A stretch of 7,174 nt of DNA. Origin: a bacterium (lineage in GTDB: Bacteria; Patescibacteriota; Minisyncoccia; Phycocordibacterales; JAUSIJ01). The first letter of the stretch is position 1. Each line of letters starts with the position of its first letter. The notes under the pieces are model-generated. The model made no database searches. It saw only the letters and a program-made list of their open reading frames with translations, and had not been told where the DNA came from. Position numbers and translations under genes: made by a program. Location: NCBI GenBank assembly GCA_030647855.1, contig JAUSIJ010000056.1, positions 1 to 7,174 on the forward strand, given 5' to 3'. Below, piece after piece: positions 1-5,500 of the stretch.

Positions 1-632
1 TGCTTTTTCTCGACGAGTTCCCCGAATTCGAGCGGCGGGTGATTGAAACGCTCCGCCAGCCGCTTGAGGAACGAGTCGTGAGCATCTCGCGCGCCAAAGG
101 CAGTGCGGAATTTCCAGCCGATTTTATTCTAATCGCCGCCATGAATCCGTGCCCGTGCGGTAATTTCAATATTAAAGGCAAAGACTGCCGCTGCACGCCG
201 ATCGAGATCGCCCGATACCAAAAAAAGATTTCAGGGCCGATTATTGACCGCATTGATCTCTGGCTCGAGGTCGGCCAGATCGATCACGAAAAACTGGCGC
301 GCAAAGACAGAGGAGAGCCGACCGCCGCTATCCAAGAGCGAGTCCACGCGGCACGGGAACGGCAAGCACAGCGCTTCTTCAAGCACAAGCGCGGCATCAA
401 GCGAAATAGCCAGATGAACGCTCGCGACATCGAGCACCTGATCGAGCTTAACCAAGAAACGCAGGAAGCTCTTACCGCCGCCGCAAAGAAACTTGATCTC
501 TCGGCCCGGGCATACCATCGCGTCATAAAATTGGCGAGAACTATCGCCGATCTTGAGGGAGACGCGCACGTCAAGCTCCCTCATCTCCTCGAAGCGCTTC
601 AATATCGACCGAAACTAGGCTCTAGCTATTAG
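1..632 (+). CDS. comM: ComM/YifB-type Mg-chelatase-like AAA+ ATPase, C-terminal part (5' truncated)
   Basis: The gene enters from the left edge. The first complete codon is at position 3, and a GTG at 39 is an internal valine, not the start. The visible product opens with a Walker B-like stretch LFLDEFPEF and the family's conserved RQPLEE...ISRA segment. A cysteine cluster follows (MNPCPCG, then CRC about ten residues later), and then the arginine-containing SGPIIDRIDL motif of this AAA+ family. The end is the helical Mg-chelatase C-terminal domain (SARAYHRVIKLARTIADLEG) and the closing LLEALQYRP. Walker A lies outside the window. In the ComM family the protein is a hexameric helicase that promotes branch migration of incoming single-stranded DNA during natural transformation; despite the name it is not a true magnesium chelatase. 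The family call is secure. The transformation role is inferred from homology. The stop is TAG at 630-632. Confidence 0.93.
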   Translation, partial: LFLDEFPEFERRVIETLRQPLEERVVSISRAKGSAEFPADFILIAAMNPCPCGNFNIKGKDCRCTPIEIARYQKKISGPIIDRIDLWLEVGQIDHEKLARKDRGEPTAAIQERVHAARERQAQRFFKHKRGIKRNSQMNARDIEHLIELNQETQEALTAAAKKLDLSARAYHRVIKLARTIADLEGDAHVKLPHLLEALQYRPKLGSSY

Positions 633-641
633 GCGTTACCC

Positions 642-655
642 GCCTGCCGGCAGGC
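642..655. repeat. Perfect 14-bp GC-rich palindrome downstream of comM
   Basis: GCCTGCCGGCAGGC is fully self-complementary and starts 10 bases after the comM stop. No T-run follows directly, so it is not a classic intrinsic terminator. It could be a short intergenic repeat element or a protein-binding palindrome. Its copy number in the genome cannot be seen from here. Confidence 0.6.
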
Positions 656-679
656 AAGGGCTCTGGAAAATTGAGCGCC

Positions 680-698
680 ATCAAGGCTGAACCTTGAT
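680..698. repeat. Palindrome type A, left copy (ATCAAGG/CCTTGAT)
   Basis: Arms 680-686 and 692-698 are perfect 7-bp complements around a 5-base loop. The 17-base core 681-697 matches 1259-1275 at 15 of 17 positions. A second weak hairpin (TTGAT 694-698 / ATCAA 703-707) overlaps it, and a T6 run at 711-716 follows. The ensemble might weakly terminate comM transcription, but the stem next to the T-run is short and AT-rich. Confidence 0.6.
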
Positions 699-730
699 AA
701 GGATCAATACTTTTTTACTAGCGCCTGGTC

Positions 731-753
731 ACTTGGAAGCTTCGCTTCCAAGT
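731..753. repeat. Palindrome type B, left copy
   Basis: Arms ACTTGGAAGC (731-740) and GCTTCCAAGT (744-753) are perfect 10-bp complements around the loop TTC. The whole 23-base element recurs without a mismatch at 1286-1308. It sits five bases upstream of the -35 box of the 814-1203 gene. Confidence 0.75.
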
Positions 754-757
754 AGTG

Positions 758-786
758 TTGACAGCGTCAGACATAAAATGTAAATT
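758..786 (+). promoter_or_regulatory. Sigma70-type promoter of the 129-aa gene
   Basis: A perfect -35 hexamer TTGACA (758-763) is followed after 17 bases by TAAATT (781-786), which matches the -10 consensus at four of six positions. Transcription would start near 793, giving a leader of about 20 bases with GGAG (805-808) five bases before the ATG at 814. Confidence 0.65.
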
Positions 787-813
787 CCAGACAGACTTTC
801 GAATGGAGACCTC

Positions 814-1203
814 ATGACAAAGGCAGAGATCATCGAATCTATTGCCTACGCGCCAGTTGCCGACGCCACCTTAAGAGAAGTCACCGACCCCCTGACTGGG
901 GTAACGATCTCGTCGTTTGGCCCTGGGGAGATGGAGGGCCTCAAAGTTGTCACAGCAAGGATCTTCGCAGAAGTTCTCGTTCAAGAAGTTCGAGACCTCG
1001 CAGATGATCCGAGCCCGGAACTCTTCAAACGCCTTCATGAAAAGATCCTCTGGTTCAACGAGCAACAGATAAGTGGCGCAACCTTTGTTGATATTGGGGA
1101 AGACGTTCGTCGTGATCACCGCCTCATGATTAAACGCCTTCGAGCCATAAGCCGGGAGCTTGGTATTTCCTACCAAGAACCAGATGACCCGCTTCTCGGG
1201 TAA
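814..1203 (+). CDS. Hypothetical protein, 129 aa, own promoter and terminator
   Basis: I do not recognise this protein. It has no signal peptide, membrane segment, cysteine motif or nucleotide-binding loop. It is acidic overall at the start and end and looks mainly helical from about residue 35 on (helices around GLKVVTARIFAEVLVQEVRDL, ELFKRLHEKILWFNEQQ and the basic RRDHRLMIKRLRAISREL). A soluble cytoplasmic protein is expected. The start is well supported: TTGACA promoter at 758, GGAG at 805-808 with 5-base spacing, then ATG. The stop TAA is followed seven bases later by an intrinsic terminator, so it forms a single-gene transcription unit. Matching palindromes flank the unit. A 132-codon antisense frame overlaps it but lacks these signals. 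The basic C-terminal helices could contact nucleic acid, but this is only a guess. Confidence 0.75.
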   Translation: MTKAEIIESIAYAPVADATLREVTDPLTGVTISSFGPGEMEGLKVVTARIFAEVLVQEVRDLADDPSPELFKRLHEKILWFNEQQISGATFVDIGEDVRRDHRLMIKRLRAISRELGISYQEPDDPLLG

Positions 1204-1209
1204 GTCTCC

Positions 1210-1248
1210 AAAAACCAGCCGGTCGTTTATCGCCCAGCTGGTTTTTTT
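1210..1248. terminator. Intrinsic terminator, probably bidirectional
   Basis: AAAAACCAGC (1210-1219) pairs with GCTGGTTTTT (1237-1246) around a 17-base loop, and the T-run on the plus strand extends to 1248. The A-run at 1210-1214 gives a T-run on the minus strand too. The element lies between convergent genes (814-1203 plus, M23 gene minus ending at 1324) and can serve both. Confidence 0.75.
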
Positions 1249-1255
1249 ATCAATA

Positions 1256-1278
1256 CTGTCAAGGTTCAACCTTGACAG
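1256..1278. repeat. Palindrome type A, right copy
   Basis: This is a perfect inverted repeat: CTGTCAAGGTT (1256-1266) and AACCTTGACAG (1268-1278) around a single central C. It is a longer and cleaner version of 680-698. The nine bases ATCAATACT overlap its left end (1249-1257) and also occur just after the left copy (703-711). Confidence 0.75.
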
Positions 1279-1283
1279 AGCTT

Positions 1284-1310
1284 TAACTTGGAAGCTTCGC
1301 TTCCAAGTTA
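1284..1310. repeat. Palindrome type B, right copy
   Basis: Twelve-base arms (1284-1295 and 1299-1310) surround the loop TTC. The inner 23 bases are identical to 731-753. A second small palindrome, GTTAGCTAAC (1307-1316), overlaps its right end. The element lies 14 bases from the stop codon of the minus-strand M23 gene. Confidence 0.8.
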
Positions 1311-1323
1311 GCTAACCTAGAAC

Positions 1324-2452
1324 CTAAAAAGGATTGCGGGCGCCACGAACTTCGAAGTGGAGATGCGGGCCGGTTGATTTGCCGGTGTTGCCGACGTAGC
1401 CGATAACCTGACCCTGCACCACCTGTTGGCCGGGCACCACGATATTTTTAGAATTATGAGCGTAGAGGGTCTGCGTTCCATTCGCATGTGAAATTACAAT
1501 ATACAAACCATAACCGCCGTTCCAGCCTGAACCTCTGCTGACAATTACATGACCGGCTGCTGAAGCGAGCACCGGCGTGCCTGCCGAAGTGCCGATATCA
1601 ATACCATTGTAGCCGTGAATGCCTTGAGTCTTAACTCCTCCGGAGATCGGCCTTAAGTAGTAGCCGATATAGTTGGTCAGATTGGTGGCCACTTTAGGAG
1701 TGGTACGCGGAGCACTTGATTCGATATGGCCGTCGCCGTCGGGAACGATAATAACATCGCCGATTGCCAACTTGGCATCGATGGTTACGTCATTGAACTG
1801 GGCAATTTCATCTATATCCGCCTTATACTTGGTAGCTATCCCCTTCAAGGTGTCGCCTAACTTCACCGTATGCTGCACACCGGAAACTGGAAGAATTACG
1901 AGCGTCTGGCCTTCGCGAATCGTCGCGCCCCGGAGATCGTTCGCCCATATAATGGTGTTGCGACTAACGCCGAACATTTCGGCAATCTGCGAAAGAGAAT
2001 CGCCGGCACGAACAACATAGATGCTTATGACATCGGTCGGTTTTTTTACTTCAACGTCCGCAATACTGCCGGCCGGACCGGTTTCCGAAAGAAGAGCGGT
2101 ACCATTAACAATAGTTATTTCGCCGCCCCCCTTTGAAGGGTTAGGATCAACGTTCAAAGCCGCCTGAAGCAAGTTCATCGTCTGGGAGTTTGGAGCCAGC
2201 GATGGGGTAACTTCATCTCTGCTGAAAAGATCCGAGACGAAGGAGAAAAAACCTGCGGAGGCGCTAAGAGGTGCTAGGGTGAGGGCTAAAGTGAAGAATA
2301 TCGGCCCTAAAGCACGTGATTTTGTGGCCCAGTTCCTGCGAAAATGAGGCAGGGCGGAACCGGGTTCCCGAAGCTCTTTTAAAATAAGGCTAAAATTAAC
2401 GATTAATTCAGAATTTTCTTCCCTTCCCTCAAAAATGGCTTAAGTTAGCCAT
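1324..2452 (-). CDS. Secreted LysM-LysM-M23 (LytM-type) peptidase-like protein, apparent 1-base frameshift near the start
   Basis: The uninterrupted ATG frame is 1324-2178 (284 aa; numbering from that Met). It contains two LysM peptidoglycan-binding domains (about 52-97, from YVVRAGDSLSQIA; 102-146, from HTVKLGDTLKGIA) and an M23 domain (about 168-284). M23 features seen are HGYNGIDIG (188-196), YAH (239-241) and GPHLHFE (270-276). D194, H241, H272 and H274 match the expected Zn-ligand and catalytic positions, but the usual His four residues before D194 is Y190. The frame stays open upstream to 2439 and there encodes a hydrophobic export segment (about RALGPIFFTLALTLAPLSAS), which the ATG at 2178 would omit. 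No in-frame ATG, GTG or TTG exists in 2179-2439. An ATG at 2452 has GGAG seven bases upstream and a near-consensus promoter. It reads MANLSHF then TGA, and omitting one T from the T5 run at 2431-2435 joins it to the frame, giving 375 aa. The family acts on cell-wall peptide cross-links outside the membrane. Domain call sure; N-terminus inferred. Confidence 0.85.
2431..2435 (-). other. Putative frameshift site (T5 on the coding strand) in the M23 gene
   Basis: On the minus strand the start region reads ATG GCT AAC TTA AGC CAT TTT TGA. Skipping one T gives CAT TTT GAG and continues without a stop to 1324. A sequencing or assembly error, a true disabling indel, or +1 ribosomal slippage at UUU-UGA (tRNA-Phe can re-pair on UUU after slipping) would all look the same here. 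Confidence 0.6.
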
Positions 2453-2484
2453 AAACGAGCTCCGCCGTTTCCTGTAATCTCTTA

Positions 2485-2514
2485 ATTATAGGCGAGCGAC
2501 ACCCCCTTAGTCAA
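2485..2514 (-). promoter_or_regulatory. Strong sigma70-type promoter for the M23 gene
   Basis: On the minus strand TTGACT (2514-2509; 5 of 6 to consensus) is separated by 18 bases from a perfect TATAAT (2490-2485). The predicted start point is near 2478, leaving a leader of about 26 bases with GGAG at 2463-2460 before the ATG at 2452. This promoter is the main reason for placing the gene start at 2452 rather than 2178. Confidence 0.75.
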
Positions 2515-2601
2515 TCGGGAAGTCGGGGCTCTGTTGATAACTAAAAGTGGACGCCGTTAGAGATTTATGGTGAAATTTCGGCTCTCCGCCATGGTCCGGT
2601 G

Positions 2602-2610
2602 TGCTATAGT
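2602..2610 (+). promoter_or_regulatory. Extended -10 promoter for the uvrD-rsmA operon
   Basis: TGCTATAGT is an extended -10 element (TGn plus TATAGT, 5 of 6 to TATAAT). No convincing -35 hexamer stands 16-18 bases upstream, which is tolerated for extended -10 promoters. The start point would be near 2616, giving a leader of roughly 100 bases before the ATG at 2714. Confidence 0.45.
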
Positions 2611-2612
2611 GG

Positions 2613-2705
2613 CCCCATTAGAAATTACTTGCTACAGAAAATTTCACAGATCGGCCTACGAGAAGATAAGCGATAAGATAAATGGGGTATTAATTTCTAA
2701 CGGGG
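2613..2705 (+). promoter_or_regulatory. Foldable uvrD leader: long inverted repeat ending at the ribosome site
   Basis: Bases 2613-2627 (CCCCATTAGAAATTA) pair with 2691-2705 (TAATTTCTAACGGGG) at 14 of 15 positions; only 2617/2701 is unpaired. The right arm includes GGGG at 2702-2705, the only Shine-Dalgarno-like bases before the ATG at 2714. Two competing pairings exist: CCCCATT (2613-2619) with AATGGGG (2681-2687), and GAAATT (2621-2626) with AATTTC (2640-2645). The loop also carries GATAAG at 2665 and 2672 and GATAAA at 2677. The pairing is seen in the sequence; a regulatory role is inferred. Confidence 0.45.
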
Positions 2706-2713
2706 TAAACACG

Positions 2714-4654
2714 ATGACGAAACAAGAAGAAACACTTAACGAAAGGCAAAAAGAGGCGGTGGCCACCAAAGAAGGACCCCTTCTCATCCTGGCCGGAGCG
2801 GGTGCGGGTAAAACCAAAACCATTACCCATCGCATTATCGAGATCATCCGCTCGGGGGTTATGCCTCGGGAAATATTGGCCATTACCTTCACCAACAAAG
2901 CGGCAAAGGAGATGCGCGAACGCATTTTTTCTATGCTTCGGAATGACCCGATGCTCCGAGAGGCCCTCAAAGCCAACGAAAGACCGTTCGTCAGCACATT
3001 TCACTCGCTCGGGGTCGAGATTCTCAAGGAGCACGGCAAAGAGATCGGTCTCCCCCGTCATTTTACGATTTATGATCGTGATGACAGCAAGAAAGCGATC
3101 AAGGAAGCGACCGTCCGCGCCGGCCTCGACCCGAAACAGTTTGAGCCCGGACAACTGCTTAGCGTCATCGGAAGAGAGAAGGGCAACATGACGACCGCCC
3201 GCCGTTACGAGGAAAAGGCGGGGAATGAATACTTCCCTCGAATCGTCGGGGCGGTATGGCAAATCTACGAACAAATGCTCGCGCGCGATAAAGCGCTCGA
3301 TTTTGACGATCTGCTACTCAAGAGCACGCTACTGCTCAAAGACAACCCGCGCATTCGGGAGTATTATCAGAACCGCTTTAGATACATCCACATTGATGAG
3401 TACCAGGATACCAATCGCGTCCAGTATGAAATGAGCCGCTTGCTCGCAGAGAAACACAGCAATATTTGCGCGGTCGGCGATATTGATCAAAATATCTACA
3501 GCTGGAGGGGGGCTGATATAAAAAATATATTGAGTTTCGAAGAAGACTACCCCGACGCCAAGGTAATACTGCTCGAGGAAAATTACCGTTCCACCCAAAC
3601 GATCCTTACCGCGGCCAACGCCATCATCGAAAAGAACAAACACCGCCGCAAAAAAACACTTTTTACCAAAAATGCGTCCGGTGAAAAAATCAGTCTCTAC
3701 GGAGCCTACGATGAAGTGGACGAGGCGTATTTCGTCGCCAATAAAGCCGCCGAGCTCATTCGCCGAGGCGTGGCTCCGCGCGAAATTGCGGTTCTTTTCC
3801 GAGCCAATTTTCAATCGCGCATTCTCGAGGAAGCGTTTCTGGCGGGAGAGGTACCGTACCAAGTGCTCGGTGTCCGCTTATTCGAGCGCAAGGAAGTAAA
3901 AGATGTTTTGTCATTCCTCCGGGCAAGCCTCAACCCCGAGAGTTTGGCTGATATCGCCCGCATCATTAACGTGCCGCCACGAGGCATCGGCAAAGTAACG
4001 ATTCTCAAAGTTTTCGCCAAGAAAGAAGACAGCCTGCCGCCGGCAACGCGCCAAAAAGTGGCCGACTTTTTTACCTTGCTCGAACGAGTACGGCAAAAGG
4101 TAGAACATGATAAACCATCAGCGGTGATTAAATTTATTATTCGTGAGACTGGCCTTGAGGAAATTCTAAAAAAAGGCGGCGACGAAGATCTCGAGCGCCT
4201 TGAAAATGTCCAAGAATTGGTGACTCTCGCCACCCGCTATGATGGACTTCCGTCCACGGAAGGCATTGAGCGCCTCATCACCGACGCGGCGCTCGCGAGC
4301 GATCAGGATGAAATGGAAGAAGACCGCAACGTGGTCAAACTCATGACTGTGCACGCCTCAAAAGGGCTCGAATTCGAGTATGTTTTTATTACCGGCCTCG
4401 AAGAAAATCTTTTCCCTCACAAACGCCTGAAGGATAGCAACCTCGGTGACGAAACGGCTGAAGAAGAGCGCCGCCTGTTCTATGTCGCCCTGACTCGCAC
4501 CAAAAAAAAGCTCTTTTTGGTTTTTGCCAGTACGCGTACAATTTTCGGCTCCAAACAAACGAATACTCCGTCCCAGTTTATTACCGATCTTGATGATGCA
4601 TGGCTCACCACCGAAAGCGGCGGCGGGGTTGGCCGAACGATATATTTTGACTGA
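2714..4654 (+). CDS. uvrD: UvrD/PcrA-like superfamily 1A DNA helicase, short form
   Basis: This is an ATP-dependent 3'-5' DNA helicase of the UvrD/PcrA/Rep family, acting in repair, replication restart or removal of protein roadblocks. It has 646 aa. Motifs in order are Q-motif LNERQKEAV (8-16), Walker A AGAGAGKT (27-34), Ia ITFTNKAAKEMRER (57-70), TFHSLG (95-100), II IHIDEYQDT (225-233), III VGDIDQNIYSWRGA (254-267), IV EENYRST (288-294), V VKLMTVHASKGLEFEYVF (541-558) and VI EEERRLFYVALTRTKKKL (583-600). Motif III has DIDQN where UvrD/PcrA usually have D(D/A)DQS. The protein ends 46 residues after motif VI, so the C-terminal tail with the RNA-polymerase-binding Tudor fold of PcrA/UvrD is missing. 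The ATG at 2714 puts seven residues before the Q-motif, as expected. The in-frame ATG at 2567 would add 49 non-family residues and lies upstream of the extended -10 promoter. The stop TGA is one base before rsmA. Confidence 0.95.
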   Translation: MTKQEETLNERQKEAVATKEGPLLILAGAGAGKTKTITHRIIEIIRSGVMPREILAITFTNKAAKEMRERIFSMLRNDPMLREALKANERPFVSTFHSLGVEILKEHGKEIGLPRHFTIYDRDDSKKAIKEATVRAGLDPKQFEPGQLLSVIGREKGNMTTARRYEEKAGNEYFPRIVGAVWQIYEQMLARDKALDFDDLLLKSTLLLKDNPRIREYYQNRFRYIHIDEYQDTNRVQYEMSRLLAEKHSNICAVGDIDQNIYSWRGADIKNILSFEEDYPDAKVILLEENYRSTQTILTAANAIIEKNKHRRKKTLFTKNASGEKISLYGAYDEVDEAYFVANKAAELIRRGVAPREIAVLFRANFQSRILEEAFLAGEVPYQVLGVRLFERKEVKDVLSFLRASLNPESLADIARIINVPPRGIGKVTILKVFAKKEDSLPPATRQKVADFFTLLERVRQKVEHDKPSAVIKFIIRETGLEEILKKGGDEDLERLENVQELVTLATRYDGLPSTEGIERLITDAALASDQDEMEEDRNVVKLMTVHASKGLEFEYVFITGLEENLFPHKRLKDSNLGDETAEEERRLFYVALTRTKKKLFLVFASTRTIFGSKQTNTPSQFITDLDDAWLTTESGGGVGRTIYFD

Positions 4655-4655
4655 C

Positions 4656-5468
4656 ATGCGGGCGAAAAAAAGCTTGGGACAGCATTTCCTGACCTCTCCG
4701 GCCATCGCTCGGGAGATCGCCGCCACGGCCGAGCTTTCAAGTAAAGACACCGTACTCGAAGTGGGCCCGGGCAAAGGGATGCTCACCCGCGCACTGCTCG
4801 AGCGAGGAGCGCGAGTTATTGCCCTGGAGAAAGACCTGCGCCTCATCGCTCCGCTTAAAGAAATTTTTAGCGGACCGATTAAGTCAGGACAGCTCGAGAT
4901 CCTCTACGAAGACGCGCTCGAGTTTCTACCGGAGGCACATGGCCTCCGACCGGGCGGCTACAAGTTAGTGGCCAACATTCCTTACTACATAACCGGAGCA
5001 CTGCTTCGAAAATTTCTCGAGGGGAACACCCAGCCGAGCGTGCTCGTGCTCATGGTGCAAAACGAGGTAGCAGGTCGTATTACGGCACGTGACGGCAAGG
5101 AAAGCATTCTTTCACTGAGTGTCAAAACTTACGGCAAAGTCAAAAAAGTAAGAAAAGTGCCAGCCACCGTATTCCGGCCGGTACCGAAGGTTGACTCCGC
5201 CGTGATAAAAGTTAATGCAATAAACAAGGATTTCTTCAAAAAATTTGACGAAAAATCTTTTTTTACGCTTATCCATGCTGCTTTCGGCCAAAAAAGAAAG
5301 TTTCTTAAGAACAATTTGAGCGCTCAATTTAGCAAAACTGACATAAGTAAAGCTTTTGAAGCTTGCCGTATTAGTGAAAAAGCAAGGGCTGAGGATCTGC
5401 CGATTGAAACATGGCAGTGTCTCGCAAGTGAATTGCTTAAACCAGGCACCGGGCGCTCTGTCGAGTAA
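4656..5468 (+). CDS. rsmA: 16S rRNA dimethyladenosine transferase RsmA (KsgA)
   Basis: This enzyme uses S-adenosylmethionine to dimethylate two adjacent adenosines in the 3'-end hairpin of 16S rRNA (A1518/A1519 in E. coli) during late 30S assembly. At 270 aa it has the normal family length. Seen are N-terminal KKSLGQHFL (4-12), the SAM-binding loop LEVGPGKGMLT (34-44), the acidic SAM contact EKD (58-60), the catalytic motif NIPYYIT (107-113), VPATVFRPVPKVDSAVI (168-184), GQKRKFLKNNL (211-221) and ARAEDLPIETW (243-253). The ATG at 4656 gives the family N-terminus. An in-frame ATG at 4524 lies inside uvrD and would add 44 unrelated residues. With one base between the uvrD stop and this start, and no clear Shine-Dalgarno sequence, translation is probably coupled to uvrD. 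Confidence 0.96.
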   Translation: MRAKKSLGQHFLTSPAIAREIAATAELSSKDTVLEVGPGKGMLTRALLERGARVIALEKDLRLIAPLKEIFSGPIKSGQLEILYEDALEFLPEAHGLRPGGYKLVANIPYYITGALLRKFLEGNTQPSVLVLMVQNEVAGRITARDGKESILSLSVKTYGKVKKVRKVPATVFRPVPKVDSAVIKVNAINKDFFKKFDEKSFFTLIHAAFGQKRKFLKNNLSAQFSKTDISKAFEACRISEKARAEDLPIETWQCLASELLKPGTGRSVE

Positions 5469-5484
5469 ACGATCCATTCTAGAG

Positions 5485-5493
5485 TGTTATAAT
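5485..5493 (+). promoter_or_regulatory. Perfect extended -10 promoter next to the TSP3 gene start
   Basis: TGTTATAAT is TGn plus a perfect TATAAT, eight bases from the ATG at 5501. Transcription would begin at about 5499-5501, on or just before the start codon, giving a leaderless or nearly leaderless mRNA. No good -35 box is seen upstream. AAGG at 5494-5497 is only three bases from the ATG, rather close for a normal Shine-Dalgarno site; it would serve only transcripts reading through from rsmA. Confidence 0.55.
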
Positions 5494-5500
5494 AAGGCAT

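Noticed and set aside
871..1269. 132-codon minus-strand open frame opposite the 129-aa gene
   Set aside because: Its start falls between the terminator and palindrome region, with no ribosome site or promoter for it, while the plus-strand frame has a promoter, Shine-Dalgarno and terminator placed exactly for it.
680..1310. CRISPR array or insertion sequence formed by the repeats
   Set aside because: There are only two copies of each palindrome, no regular spacers, and no transposase or long terminal inverted repeats.
2429..2452. UGA recoded as glycine to explain the early stop in the M23 gene
   Set aside because: Reading through TGA stays in the wrong frame and meets a TAA soon after, and uvrD ends with TGA directly before the rsmA start.
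2534..2563. Possible upstream plus-strand promoter (TTGATA, then TAGAGA after 18 bases)
   Set aside because: The -10 half matches consensus at only three of six positions; the extended -10 at 2602-2610 is a better candidate.
2567..2713. 49-residue N-terminal extension of the uvrD frame from the ATG at 2567
   Set aside because: It does not resemble the family, precedes the likely promoter at 2602-2610, and covers the foldable leader; the ATG at 2714 gives the normal helicase N-terminus.
2690..3274. Long minus-strand frames across uvrD (also at 3329-3862, 3811-4233 and 4358-4846)
   Set aside because: They are antisense shadows of a conserved helicase gene, with no promoter or ribosome site seen and no recognisable product.
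4524..4655. 44-residue N-terminal extension of rsmA inside uvrD
   Set aside because: It overlaps conserved C-terminal uvrD coding sequence and is foreign to the family; KKSLGQHFL marks the true start at 4656.
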